NCBI RefSeq assembly: GCF_019195395.1
Contig: NZ_CP078067.1
Coordinates: 2,557,783-2,621,782, forward strand
Direction: 5' to 3'
DNA: 64,000 bases
From: Kaistella faecalis
GTDB lineage: Bacteria; Bacteroidota; Bacteroidia; Flavobacteriales; Weeksellaceae
How positions within the stretch are numbered: the first letter of the stretch is position 1; each line of letters starts with the position of its first letter. Under the pieces are notes generated by a model. It worked only from the letters and a program-made list of their open reading frames with translations, did not search any database and was not told the DNA's origin. Positions 56,355 to 64,000 of this stretch are shown here, piece by piece. The position numbers and the translations under genes are program-made.

Positions 56355-56389
56355 ATTATAACTCCTACTCTTTAAAAGTAAGTAACAAA

Positions 56390-56689
56390 ATGACACAGGA
56401 ATACAGAAAACACCTTTTAGCAACCATTAACAATCTGTACGAAGCAGAGCAGTTATTATTTACAAGTGCCCTCAATCTGGTATGGGAAGGAGAACTGTCT
56501 CACCTTAAAGAAGCATACGAAAAAGGGGATGTAATGGAATTTAACATGAAATTATTACGGTCGGTTAATGACCCGAATGTAAAGAATCTTGTCGCACTGA
56601 TGACACCATTACTGGATGCAGCGGAATCAATTAAAAACTTAAACGGTATTACAGATGAAGAACTCGGCTGGGAAGAAGACGATCAGTGA
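56390..56689 (+). CDS. Small helical unknown protein of the island
   Basis: 99 residues, acidic and helical (QEYRKHLLATINNLYEAEQLLFTSALNLVW, KEAYEKGDVMEFNMKLLRSVNDPNVKNL, ...ITDEELGWEEDDQ). No recognised domain. Its stop overlaps the region where the next gene begins (1 bp to its ATG), so the two are translationally linked. Could be a partner or inhibitor of the next protein. Confidence 0.55.
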   Translation: MTQEYRKHLLATINNLYEAEQLLFTSALNLVWEGELSHLKEAYEKGDVMEFNMKLLRSVNDPNVKNLVALMTPLLDAAESIKNLNGITDEELGWEEDDQ

Positions 56690-56690
56690 T

Positions 56691-57209
56691 ATGCAAATTG
56701 GTGAGATTGATACTTCACTGAAAGACTATAAATATCAACCGAAGCTGACAGAAAAATTAGAAGGTTTATTTGAAAACTTTACCCAGGAAACCATCAACGA
56801 AATCGTTCTTTGGAAGGTAAACAGGTATTCTGAACTGAACCCTGAAACATTGAATCTGCTGAATCAAATCAGCAAGGACGATAAAGAATTAAAAGTGGAC
56901 TTAACAAAGGACCTGCTGAGGAAATTACTTGACACTCCCGGAATAAGATTGCCAATGGCCTCTACCATCTTAAGATTCAAAAACCCCAATATCTACCAGA
57001 TCATTGACCAGCGTGCCTACCGTTTCTTAATTGGCAAAGATTTAAAAAATTATTTCTCCAATATAGATCAGCAGATTGAATATTATCTGAAATATCTCAC
57101 AGAATTACGCATCAAATGTGACGAAAAGAAAATACCCTTCGAAAAAGCTGATAAGTTGTTGTATCAGTTAGATAAAAAAAAGAACAGCGGACATAACATC
57201 AAAACATAA
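56691..57209 (+). CDS. Helix-hairpin-helix DNA glycosylase-like protein without catalytic lysine
   Basis: 172 residues from the ATG at 56691 (MQIGEIDTSLKDYKYQ); an upstream ATG at 56655 would overlap the previous gene. The middle resembles the HhH-GPD fold: KLLDTPGIRLPMASTILRFKNPNIYQIIDQRAYRFLIG, where LLxxPGI.xxxAS.iL.F.NP..y.IiD.R parallels the hairpin-hairpin and Asp segment of base-excision glycosylases. The position of the catalytic lysine in the hairpin loop is not Lys, so it may bind DNA rather than cut bases, or be monofunctional. Lys-rich C-terminus. Same transcript as the preceding gene; role in the island unknown. Confidence 0.55.
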   Translation: MQIGEIDTSLKDYKYQPKLTEKLEGLFENFTQETINEIVLWKVNRYSELNPETLNLLNQISKDDKELKVDLTKDLLRKLLDTPGIRLPMASTILRFKNPNIYQIIDQRAYRFLIGKDLKNYFSNIDQQIEYYLKYLTELRIKCDEKKIPFEKADKLLYQLDKKKNSGHNIKT

Positions 57210-57263
57210 ATTCAGTACCATAGATCAATAACGGTGTTACTGGAAACCAAATAATCGAAAGGC

Positions 57264-57539
57264 ATGAAGGATTTACAGAGACATTTTACGGGCATTAAGG
57301 ATAAGAACAATAATAAGATATTTGTAGGCGACATCCTGCGGGTAACATATGGCAATGCGGATTCAAACTTTTCTGAAAATGAACTGGTAATTTGTAAAGA
57401 CGGAAAATTTCTGCTTGATCATGAGGATGGACAATCCACCTTCGATTCACCACATTTTTCCTTAGAAGTAATTGGAACACTGAAAGACAATCCTGAACTG
57501 TACAATGACAATTTCCGAATCTCATTTGACAGCGATTAG
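57264..57539 (+). CDS. YopX-like phage-type protein
   Basis: 91 residues with the YopX family pattern: FTGIKDKNNNKIFVGDILRVTYGN near the N-terminus (I..GDI.. motif), central strand ELVICKDGKFLLD and C-terminal EVIGTLKDNPELYND. Such proteins are widespread on phages and integrative elements, with no proven function. It closes the cargo block before a long non-coding stretch. Confidence 0.8.
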   Translation: MKDLQRHFTGIKDKNNNKIFVGDILRVTYGNADSNFSENELVICKDGKFLLDHEDGQSTFDSPHFSLEVIGTLKDNPELYNDNFRISFDSD

Positions 57540-58237
57540 AATATAGCGGACTGAAACTGAAACTTCAACTCGGGCAGATTATTCTAAGGGCGGTTATATG
57601 GTGTTCGGGCTTTTTGCGAGCTCTGCAGTCTTCCGGCAACTGACAACCCTATACAAAGCTCACCACAAAAAAAATGCAGCGGCAATGCCAGGTGGCTATA
57701 TTTTTTTGCGGTTCGGGGTTGCATTTACCTACAGCCTTTGTGTCACAAAAAAGCCCTCATCGTGGGAGTATATTTTTCAGCCCTCAACTTTCCCATCGCA
57801 TCTGAAAAAATATACACCCACCTGTTTCAGCGTGCCGCTGGTCGGGTTGGGTGCACCTTCTTGTTTAGTGCGCCTACACTCCGTTCCGGCTTTTTTCTAA
57901 GGTGTGCAGTCCCACATCCGCAGGAGTATGCAGCACCAATCCCTCCACATATACCCCTGCTGCTGGCCACCCCTCCGCACGCTTTTTGGCACGCGTCATA
58001 AATCGAAGGGTAGTTTTCCAAATCGAAAGGAAGAAGGCGGAATTAAAAGAATAAGTCAGTCCCATTAATTTTCCCACGACCTTCCCATGTTCCTCCAGCA
58101 CACAGCCGGCATTCCCTTCTTGCATTCTGAATCCCAATTCATTCCTGCCGTCTGCGAGCTTCCGTCACCGCTCACAGCAGTATGCCGTTGCGTCGTTCCT
58201 CCGCACCGTCATATCGCTGTCTTTCCCACAGCTTCCT
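57540..58237. other. GC-richer non-coding stretch of the island
   Basis: About 700 bases with several open frames on both strands, but none has credible composition, a start context or a familiar motif. The DNA is much more GC- and pyrimidine-rich than the defence operon beside it. It could hold a transfer or replication origin or structured RNA. I saw no strong long inverted repeats. Confidence 0.55.
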
Positions 58238-58894
58238 TTATTCATTCAGAACCTGGCGGTGCGTTTTTCCACGCAACAGGTCATCGATTTGACTGTCTAA
58301 CAAATCAACTTCATCCATATATCTGATACGGCCTTCAAACCGAGCCTTCGATAGTGCAAAGTCCCTGTATTCGCTGTATACTCCGCCTTTCAGGAAAATA
58401 TTGATTGACGTAGTGTTTTCTTCGATTTCATACGACACACTCTCTACAAAAAAGTAATCGGTACCCACCAGAGCTTTCATGAAATGGAACATGAATGTTT
58501 CACCTTTTCTGGGTATCGATGGTAGACTGAGCTTAAAATTCCCATATGAGTCAAAGTATGCACATGAAAGCGTTGCCGTTATTTCGTGAAGTTTACAGAA
58601 CAGTTCAGGATATTCCTCATTAAGGATGAAAATATCATCATAGATTTCTTTGAACCATTTGGTGACTTTCGCTGTAGGGAAACCGCTAAGTTGTGCAAGC
58701 TTGTTAATCTTTATGCCGCTTTCAGGGTTGTAGAAGTCATTTTCAAGCAGCAGCAGCAGGAAATCATTATAAGGCTTACCATTCTTGATGCTATATAACA
58801 ACTCGCTCCACTTCGACATGGATTGCAGACAATGAAAATACTCCAACGTTCCTGCCTTATGTTCGAATTTGGGCCTATCTTTTCTTCTTGTCAT
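58238..58894 (-). CDS. Unknown island protein on the opposite strand
   Basis: 218 residues from the ATG at 58894 (MTRRKDRPKFEHKAGTLEYFHC); the upstream extension to 58948 is hydrophobic leader not needed. Sequence suggests a mixed fold with a possible HTH-like stretch KLAQLSGFPTAKVTKWFKEIYDD (about 80-100) and a C-terminal ILMDEVDLLDSQIDDLLRGKTHRQ. Proteins of this type recur in Bacteroidota integrative elements near regulatory regions. Only this gene in the island is on the minus strand. Function unknown; a DNA-binding role is plausible. Confidence 0.65.
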   Translation of the reverse strand: MTRRKDRPKFEHKAGTLEYFHCLQSMSKWSELLYSIKNGKPYNDFLLLLLENDFYNPESGIKINKLAQLSGFPTAKVTKWFKEIYDDIFILNEEYPELFCKLHEITATLSCAYFDSYGNFKLSLPSIPRKGETFMFHFMKALVGTDYFFVESVSYEIEENTTSINIFLKGGVYSEYRDFALSKARFEGRIRYMDEVDLLDSQIDDLLRGKTHRQVLNE

Positions 58895-59397
58895 TTTTAT
58901 CTTAAAATTACCAATAAAACACAAGATAGGTTCCCAGAAAAAAAACAAAAAAAGAAAGTAAAGTTATACCGTTGGGAAAATGCTATGACAATATCAAGCC
59001 CTTCCGGGTTTTTTGAAAAAAATCCCGACGTGAATTAAAATACGTCCATATTTTTTTCAAAAAAATATTGCACCACATTTTCCCTCCAGCAGGGTAGTGC
59101 ACTTTCTTTTTTTTCCTTTTTTCTTTTGAAAAATTTTCCATTAAATAAGGGCACTCAATCACGGTTCCCGCTACAAAGCAAAATCCTCCCTTTTTTGTCT
59201 TGACTCGAATGTAATTTATTATGACACAAATGCTGCTGTCAAAAATTTTAACTGATAACGAATGCAAAGAACCGCAACCCTCACCAAGGCTCTTAACCTG
59301 CATAATCCTTGTCGTATCTTAGTATCGGAAGGTCGGAACCAAGTAAACTCCGTACCAAGTCCGAAGATTTATTAATTTATAAAAATTTCATATCCAA
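58895..59397. other. Non-coding stretch between divergent island genes
   Basis: About 500 bases, AT-rich with a T/C-rich tract near 59100-59140, no gene with a plausible start. It must hold the promoter of the unknown minus-strand gene and that of the DUF6266 gene; TATCTTAG at 59314-59321 is a weak -7-like match. Confidence 0.5.
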
Positions 59398-60039
59398 ATG
59401 GGAAAAATAAAACAAGGTATCCTAGGAGGTCTTTCAGGCAAAGTAGGAAACGTAATAGGCGCAAATTGGAAAGGTATTGATTATCTCCGCATCAAACCTT
59501 CAAGTGTTGCAAACCCGAGAACACCAGGGCAGGTAGACCAGCGTTCCAAATTCTCCACAGTGTTGAGGTTCCTACAGCCGATGACTGACTTCCTGAAGGT
59601 AACCTTCAGACAGTATGCTTCAGGGATGACACAGTTCAATGCTGCCATGTCATACAATCTGAATAACGCGATCAGTGGTGCGTATCCGAACTTTGCGATT
59701 GATTATCCAAACGCATTGGTGTCCAGAGGAAACCTAACAACTCCTGCTGATGGCGCTGCTACTTCTACTACAGCTGCTGAGCTGGATCTTACCTGGACGG
59801 ATAACTCCGGTACCGGTAGTGCAATGGCGACGGATAAAGCATTGATTGTAGCGATCAATTCAGTAAGAGGGGAAGCGGTATTTACAACTGCAGGTCCGGT
59901 GAGGTCAGCCGGTGCAGCGCTTTTAAACCTACCGGTAGAGTATTCCGGGGAAAATCTTGAAGTCTATCTAGGATTTATCTCCGAAGATGGCTCCAAAGTC
60001 TCGAACAGCGTTTATTTGGGATCTGTGTTAATTGCGTAG
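59398..60039 (+). CDS. DUF6266 family protein
   Basis: 213 residues: the diagnostic opening MGKIKQGILGGLSGKVGNVI, then WKGIDYLRIKPSSVANPRTPGQVDQRSKF, FLKVTFRQYASGMTQFNAAMSYNL and beta-rich C-terminal half (DLTWTDNSGTGSAMATDKALIV). DUF6266 proteins are frequent in flavobacterial genomes, often with other mobile genes, and have no known role; a phage-like structural or adhesive function is possible. Last gene before the right attachment site, with its own terminator at 60063-60092. Confidence 0.85.
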   Translation: MGKIKQGILGGLSGKVGNVIGANWKGIDYLRIKPSSVANPRTPGQVDQRSKFSTVLRFLQPMTDFLKVTFRQYASGMTQFNAAMSYNLNNAISGAYPNFAIDYPNALVSRGNLTTPADGAATSTTAAELDLTWTDNSGTGSAMATDKALIVAINSVRGEAVFTTAGPVRSAGAALLNLPVEYSGENLEVYLGFISEDGSKVSNSVYLGSVLIA

Positions 60040-60062
60040 AGCGATTATGTATTCTTGTCAGG

Positions 60063-60092
60063 AACTGCTCCAGAAATGGGGCAGTTTTTGTT
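60063..60092 (+). terminator. Rho-independent terminator after the DUF6266 gene
   Basis: AACTGC(T)CC / GGGGCAGTT stem around AGAAAT, followed by T-run. Confidence 0.85.
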
Positions 60093-60133
60093 TACCAAAA
60101 TTAGTGTTTGTACTACTTCTATAGTCCTTATAT

Positions 60134-60160
60134 GCCTATTTTAGGCGATTCTTGTTGCTA
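60134..60160. promoter_or_regulatory. Possible right-end recombinase site
   Basis: GCCTA-TTT-TAGGC (60134-60146) is a perfect short inverted repeat, followed by TTGTTGCTA (60152-60160), which matches the half-site of the palindromes near the integrase. 58 bases from the attachment site. Confidence 0.5.
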
Positions 60161-60217
60161 ACCTGTTTCTATCACAAATCTAATGTATTGACAATCAATC
60201 TATTATAGCCAGTAATA

Positions 60218-60238
60218 AAGTTTTGTATCGGCAAATAA
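60218..60238 (+). other. Right attachment site (attR), copy of the mnmE 3' end
   Basis: Reads K-F-C-I-G-K-stop in frame: the same last six codons and stop as mnmE with three third-position changes. Homology does not extend upstream of the Lys codon. Confidence 0.85.
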
Positions 60239-60260
60239 CCTGCTATCAGAAAAACGCAAC

Positions 60261-60293
60261 ACTCCGGAATCTCAGATCCCGGAGTTTTTTTAC
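60261..60293 (+). terminator. Terminator just outside attR, probably the original mnmE terminator
   Basis: CTCCGG ... CCGGAG stem (60262-60284, inner GAATCT/AGATC pairing) followed by a T-run. No gene on the right of the island points to it, while mnmE on the left lacks one. Confidence 0.7.
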
Positions 60294-60635
60294 GCCAATC
60301 GTCCATCCTTTGGTTTGTTCCCTGTATTTTCGCGTTTAATCATTACGCCTGCTGCCGGAACTTCTTTCGAAACATAGAGGGCCTCTACTCAAAGAAAAGG
60401 TCAATGTGGTTTTTGAAAAAAAATGTTCTTATTTTTCGGTCATACCTATTAGAATATCCCGTACTTAGACGATATTTCAGATAAAAATGCTATTTTTGTG
60501 CTATAAAACACAATATTTAATGAAAAAGAACTATTTCCTATGATTTTTTTCCCTTCGGTATGCCATCAGGTGGCGTTATGGGTTTTAAGTCTTTCACGTT
60601 TTTTTGATTCTTCATTTAATTTTCCACATAAGAGA
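60294..60635. other. Intergenic region and leader of the TPR regulator gene
   Basis: About 340 bases without a gene. TATTTTTG at 60491-60498 fits the TAnnTTTG -7 element for the regulator gene, without a clear TTG at usual spacing. The open frame running from 60540 into the gene is leader. Confidence 0.5.
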
Positions 60636-62114
60636 ATGAAAACGACACTCACTGTATTTTTTATTTTCATTACGGTTTCTCTTATATCCTCTCAGAAGCC
60701 AGTCTCACATTCCAAAATAGACAGCCTTACCCATATGGTAATGAAAAGTGATATGTTTAATGATGAAGGACTTTATAAGGCAAAAGAACTTTATTACCGG
60801 GCAAAAGAAGCTGACTATAAAAACGGACAAATAAGGCTGCTCCTGCGGATTGTGGATCTTCAGGTCGGGAGTGTCGATCTGGTTGGAGCATTGGAGCATA
60901 TAAAGATTCTTAAGCCTCTTGCTTTATCGGTAGACGATTATGAAAGTTATATATCAGCATGTGGTTTAGAAGCAAAGATATTTTTCTTGGATAAAAATTT
61001 TTCTCAGGCAAAAAGCATTTTACATGCCGCGGAAAACTATCTTCCCCAAATAGATGATCCTGAAAAAAGAAGAAAAGCGAAAATAGAAATCAATATTTAT
61101 AAGTGGTACACTATTGAAAATGCGAAGTTTCCCCAGGATTCTTATATGGACTCCCTGGTAAGCATATCGAAAGGCATTTATAATGAATCTGTGCAGATCA
61201 TCAACCCTGATCAGAGAGCAAAAAGGATTTTACTTTCAGCCAATTTGCTTACCACTTCCCTGACCCAGTTAAAGAGGTATAAAGAGGCTTACCACTTTAT
61301 AAAAATTGCCGAAAAGCAGGTCAGATTTTTAGGAGACCAGTCTTTTTTAGGGGTAGATTTTTATGCCGCTAAAGGTGATCTTGAATACAGTTATAAACCC
61401 GATGGAAAACACGCTGCAGACAGTGCTCTGGCTTCATACAATAAGGCCATAGCGATAGGAGAGCAACTCAATTACTCAGCACAGACCAAGAAACTCTATG
61501 CCAAGGTGGCTAAAATATACCAGGCTAAAAAAGATTTCGAAAAGCAGATGGTTTTTATGGACAAGTACATGAACCTGAAAGACAGTTTAGAAATTAAAAA
61601 AGGAATTGCCCTGGGCGATTTAAAGAGCAAGGTTTATGAGGTAAAAGATTACCCGAATGAGGGCAGGGCATTTTCAGGAGGTTCAAAGAATTTTTATACC
61701 GCAGTGGGAATGGCTTTTCTGATCTTTGCTTCCGTTTTAGGTTTTAAAAAAATCGGAACGCTTAAGAAAAAGAGCGTTGGTGAAAAATTATCAACCGAAA
61801 AAAATATTCCGGACACTTCCTCAAAAAGCATTGCCCATCTTATCGCGTTGGCAGAAAAGAGTGACAAATCTTTTTATCATTCCTTCTTAGAGACCTTTCC
61901 CGATTTCGCTGAAAAACTTCTCGCCATCAACGCAACGATGAAATCTACAGATATAGAGTTCTGTGCCTACATCAAACTTAACTTCGAGACCAAGAAAATT
62001 GCCGTTCTCAAGAACATGTCGGTAAGGGCAGTAGAAGGCAAAAAGTACAGGATCCGCAAGAAGCTCAATATTTCTGCCGATGAAAATATGTACCTGCGGC
62101 TTTCAAAACTGTAA
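60636..62114 (+). CDS. TPR membrane protein with LuxR-like C-terminal HTH
   Basis: 492 residues from the ATG at 60636 (MKTTLTVFFIFITVSLISSQ, a signal peptide). TPR-like helical repeats lie at about 40-310 (RLLLRIVDLQVG, YKEAYHFIKIAEKQV, AKVAKIYQAKKDFEKQM). One membrane helix follows near 360-376 (FYTAVGMAFLIFASVLGFKKIG). The C-terminal 110 residues hold KLNFETKKIAVLKNMSVRAVEGKKYRIRKKLN, a LuxR/NarL-type recognition helix. Same envelope-sensor-to-DNA architecture as the AraC-ended gene at 12030 but with a different HTH. It precedes a stub of a response regulator and a large secreted protein, perhaps its target. Confidence 0.85.
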   Translation: MKTTLTVFFIFITVSLISSQKPVSHSKIDSLTHMVMKSDMFNDEGLYKAKELYYRAKEADYKNGQIRLLLRIVDLQVGSVDLVGALEHIKILKPLALSVDDYESYISACGLEAKIFFLDKNFSQAKSILHAAENYLPQIDDPEKRRKAKIEINIYKWYTIENAKFPQDSYMDSLVSISKGIYNESVQIINPDQRAKRILLSANLLTTSLTQLKRYKEAYHFIKIAEKQVRFLGDQSFLGVDFYAAKGDLEYSYKPDGKHAADSALASYNKAIAIGEQLNYSAQTKKLYAKVAKIYQAKKDFEKQMVFMDKYMNLKDSLEIKKGIALGDLKSKVYEVKDYPNEGRAFSGGSKNFYTAVGMAFLIFASVLGFKKIGTLKKKSVGEKLSTEKNIPDTSSKSIAHLIALAEKSDKSFYHSFLETFPDFAEKLLAINATMKSTDIEFCAYIKLNFETKKIAVLKNMSVRAVEGKKYRIRKKLNISADENMYLRLSKL

Positions 62115-62364
62115 AAACATGGTATTTCCTCACTTTTCAAGGTATTGCTAATCAGCAGGTTCCGCTTTTCGTGTATTTTCGTGTATTTTTCGTGTGTTTT
62201 CGGTAACCGCTAAAAAACTGCCCGTAAAAGCAGATTTATATATTTGCCGCGATGAAGTAGAAGGACGGTATAATAATAATGATTAAAGCGTTTTTGCATA
62301 GAAGTATAGGCATACGCAATTCATTGCAGTTTTCTCTAACCCCCCGTTTTTTTAAGGTTGGTTT
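62115..62364. other. Intergenic stretch with short TTTCGTGTA repeats
   Basis: Near 62167-62203 TTTCGTGTA-like units repeat three to four times in tandem. No gene. Confidence 0.5.
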
Positions 62365-62415
62365 ATGAAAATTCTGATTATTGACCATCATCCTTTATAC
62401 CGTTTTTCGACATAA
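62365..62415 (+). pseudogene. Stub of a NarL/FixJ-type response regulator
   Basis: A 16-residue frame MKILIIDHHPLYRFST-stop. MKILIIDHHPLY is the standard beta-1/acid-pocket opening of LuxR-type response regulators. The remaining ~190 residues are missing; a decayed remnant lies downstream (see gap note). Confidence 0.6.
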
Positions 62416-62885
62416 AAAGATGTTGATAGGCCTGTAAGTTCTCCGGAACTGCAATAGGCCTATATCCAGTCGAAAACTATTCAGCAGGTAACCGATAACG
62501 ACCGTTTCATTTTTAGGGGTAAAAACAAAGACGGTTTCGGAATCCAGAAAGTCTGGCAACAGACACAATAATGAAGATTCTCTTTTCGCACAAATGAAGA
62601 GGATTCTTTAAACACAAATTTAAGACATATCGCAGACCGAATATTTGAGTAAAATATTTTGAATGCCTTATGTAAACACAATGATGAAAAAAATTCCAAC
62701 AGCACATCGATTGCAGTTGCTCAAAAAGCAGCTGTTTTCTTTGTGCTTTTTCATTTTGGGAATAGCCTGACACTGTATATGTTTTTATGCTGCCGCCGGT
62801 AAAACCTGTCAGCGGTAAGGTAAAAACATTTGGTGAAGGGGTGAAGTTATTGTGGATCCAGAAGGATAACTTTAAACATGAATAT
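62416..62885. other. Decayed stretch before the large secreted protein gene
   Basis: Holds a coding-like frame around 62467-62568 (TIQQVTDNDRFIF then RGKNKDGFGIQKVWQQ, stop) without a start, and a 29-residue signal-peptide-like ORF at 62681-62770 (MMKKIPTAHRLQLLKKQLFS...). Together with the response-regulator stub this suggests a past insertion or deletion here. An imperfect hairpin spans about 62425-62463. Confidence 0.5.
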
Positions 62886-64000
62886 ATGAGAAATTTCCGC
62901 AAAATGAATCCTAAAACGGGTTTTCTGGACAAACAGAGTTTCAGAAAACTTAGCAGATTAGTGGCCCTTCTATTCTTTTTAATGTTCGCTCATCAGTATT
63001 CGGCACAAAGTATCGATTCTGATGGAGACGGGGTAGCAGACTCCATTGATCTGGATGATGATAATGATGGGATTCCGGATATTTTAGAAAACGGCGCGTG
63101 TGGAGTTCCACCTCCAACCATAATACCGGGCAACGGTTTTTTAACCCACTATTTATTTAACGAGACTTTCGGAACCATGAGTACTGTAACGGGCACCAGG
63201 AGTGTCAACATGACTACTCTGGGTACCGGTGCCAATACGACCTACAATTATTATGAAGCGGTACTGGGAACCACTCCTTCCAGTTCTAACGACGGTAGCG
63301 GACCTCCGAATTCACTGCAGGACGGTAGATATACGATTTTTAATAACATAAGAAACACTGCACAATGGTCATCTTCACTCTGGCAGAATATCGGTGATCA
63401 TACCAATGGCGGAACCACCCCTACGGCGGGCAGAATGCTTATCGTCAATGCCAGTGCTGCCCCCGGTGAATTTTATAGAAAAACACTCACCAATGTCATT
63501 CAGGGAGCGCCCATCAGCGCATCTTTATGGGTGATGAATCTGGACCTGAATACCAGCTCTAATAATAACAGACGTCTTCCGGATATCACGGTAAGGTTTA
63601 TCCAGGGAGGAGTTACCATTTACAGTTATAATACAGGTGAAATCCCCAGGTACAGTGCAGGAGATGTAAATGCATGGAGATTTTTCAAGAATCCTTCCGT
63701 CTTTTTTCCGTCTTCCGGTCAGCCTATTGATGTAGTTTTTGTGAACAATTCACCAGGTGGTGAAGGAAATGATTTGGCGATAGACGATATTATTATTTAT
63801 CAGAGTTTATGTGATTACGATAATGATGGAATCCCGAATTATCTGGATCTCGATTCCGACAACGATGGCTGTCCTGATGCACTGGAAGGGGCAGGTAACT
63901 TTAACCCATCTGCCACAGCTTCCGGAACTTTAAGCGCTCAAACGCCGAATATCAATTTTGGAACAGCAGTAGATGCTAATGGGATGCCAACAGTGGTGGG
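62886..64000 (+). CDS. Large secreted protein with thrombospondin type-3 calcium repeats, 5' part
   Basis: At least 371 residues, cut by the right edge. Start is uncertain: ATG at 62886 chosen, alternatives 62904 (closer to the signal peptide LVALLFFLMFAHQYSAQ) and 62787. After the signal peptide comes DSDGDGVADSIDLDDDNDGIPDILE, a calcium-binding TSP3 run, then a beta-rich domain with many Thr/Ser/Asn (LFNETFGTMSTVTGTRSV, GNDLAIDDIIIY), then a second repeat CDYDNDGIPNYLDLDSDN. This is the usual build of flavobacterial surface adhesins exported by type IX secretion; the sorting domain would lie outside the window. Confidence 0.82.
   Translation, partial: MRNFRKMNPKTGFLDKQSFRKLSRLVALLFFLMFAHQYSAQSIDSDGDGVADSIDLDDDNDGIPDILENGACGVPPPTIIPGNGFLTHYLFNETFGTMSTVTGTRSVNMTTLGTGANTTYNYYEAVLGTTPSSSNDGSGPPNSLQDGRYTIFNNIRNTAQWSSSLWQNIGDHTNGGTTPTAGRMLIVNASAAPGEFYRKTLTNVIQGAPISASLWVMNLDLNTSSNNNRRLPDITVRFIQGGVTIYSYNTGEIPRYSAGDVNAWRFFKNPSVFFPSSGQPIDVVFVNNSPGGEGNDLAIDDIIIYQSLCDYDNDGIPNYLDLDSDNDGCPDALEGAGNFNPSATASGTLSAQTPNINFGTAVDANGMPTVV

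Larger units (their letters stand above)
38877..60238. mobile_element. 21.4-kb integrative genomic island with defence cargo, inserted at the mnmE 3' end
   Basis: The left boundary is the mnmE stop region (TTCTGTATCGGAAAATAA, 38859-38876). The right boundary is a near copy, TTTTGTATCGGCAAATAA (60221-60238). A tyrosine recombinase is the first gene inside. Both ends carry TTGTTGCT-type motifs that may be recombinase arm sites. Contents: recombination/replication genes (39061-44773), then a restriction, Argonaute, SIR2-like and caspase-like block (44904-57539), then accessory genes. No relaxase or transfer gene is seen, so spread would need helper machinery or phage. Much of the cargo is visibly more AT-rich than the flanking chromosome. 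Confidence 0.88.

Noticed and set aside
57598-58137. Several 60-100 residue ORFs on both strands
   Set aside because: Mutually overlapping, odd composition, no start context or family match; treated as non-coding.

Overview
The window looks like a chromosome segment of a Weeksellaceae-type flavobacterium (Chryseobacterium/Kaistella/Epilithonimonas-like). The grounds are AT-rich DNA, a T9SS C-terminal sorting signal, DUF2911, DUF1015, DUF4286 and DUF6266 proteins, TPR-transmembrane-HTH regulators, a fused E1 alpha/beta 2-oxoacid dehydrogenase, the lysine 6-transaminase/piperideine-6-carboxylate dehydrogenase pair, TAnnTTTG promoter boxes and little sign of Shine-Dalgarno sequences. The species is inferred from protein character only.

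Region 1 (1-38876) is ordinary core genome: carB (cut at the left edge), an azurin-like lipoprotein opposite a SufR-like regulator, ada, lysine catabolism (pcd-lat), a 2-oxoacid dehydrogenase E1 fusion and its lpd, several secreted or membrane peptidases, serine biosynthesis (serC-serA-DUF1015), a ferredoxin, a LuxC-type acyl-CoA reductase, gyrA, a TPR protein, a T9SS substrate, a sterol-desaturase-family enzyme and mnmE. One 1.6-kb stretch (3836-5446) stands out. It has a GC-richer degenerate ORF, a block of five 22-bp palindromic tandem repeats, and five copies of the 13-bp palindrome ACTTTGNCAAAGT.

Region 2 (about 38877-60238) is a 21.4-kb integrative genomic island inserted at the 3' end of mnmE. 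It starts with a tyrosine recombinase just after mnmE. It ends at a near copy of the mnmE 3' end that again encodes KFCIGK-stop, differing only at third codon positions. A terminator that probably once served mnmE lies directly beyond it. The left third holds a recombination/replication module (integrase, an RteC-like protein, two excisionase-type HTH proteins, a BT4734-type primase-like protein, a PriCT/DUF3987 helicase-like protein). The middle is a tightly packed defence operon: an HTH-fused C5 cytosine methyltransferase, a McrB-like AAA+ protein, a LlaJI/McrC-like PD-(D/E)XK nuclease, a 700-residue Argonaute with a degenerate catalytic centre, and a DUF3883 PD-(D/E)XK-type protein. A SIR2-like protein, a caspase-like protease, a helix-hairpin-helix glycosylase-like protein and small unknowns follow. 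I saw no relaxase or conjugation gene.

Region 3 (60239-64000) returns to chromosome: a TPR-TM regulator, a decayed stretch with the stub of a response regulator, and the start of a large secreted protein with thrombospondin type-3 calcium repeats, cut at the right edge.

The most interesting content is the defence cargo. A catalytically dead long Argonaute probably acts as a guide-loaded sensor that works through its neighbour nuclease. It lies in one operon with a restriction-modification system and beside an unfamiliar SIR2-like/caspase-like pair that could be a separate abortive-infection module.
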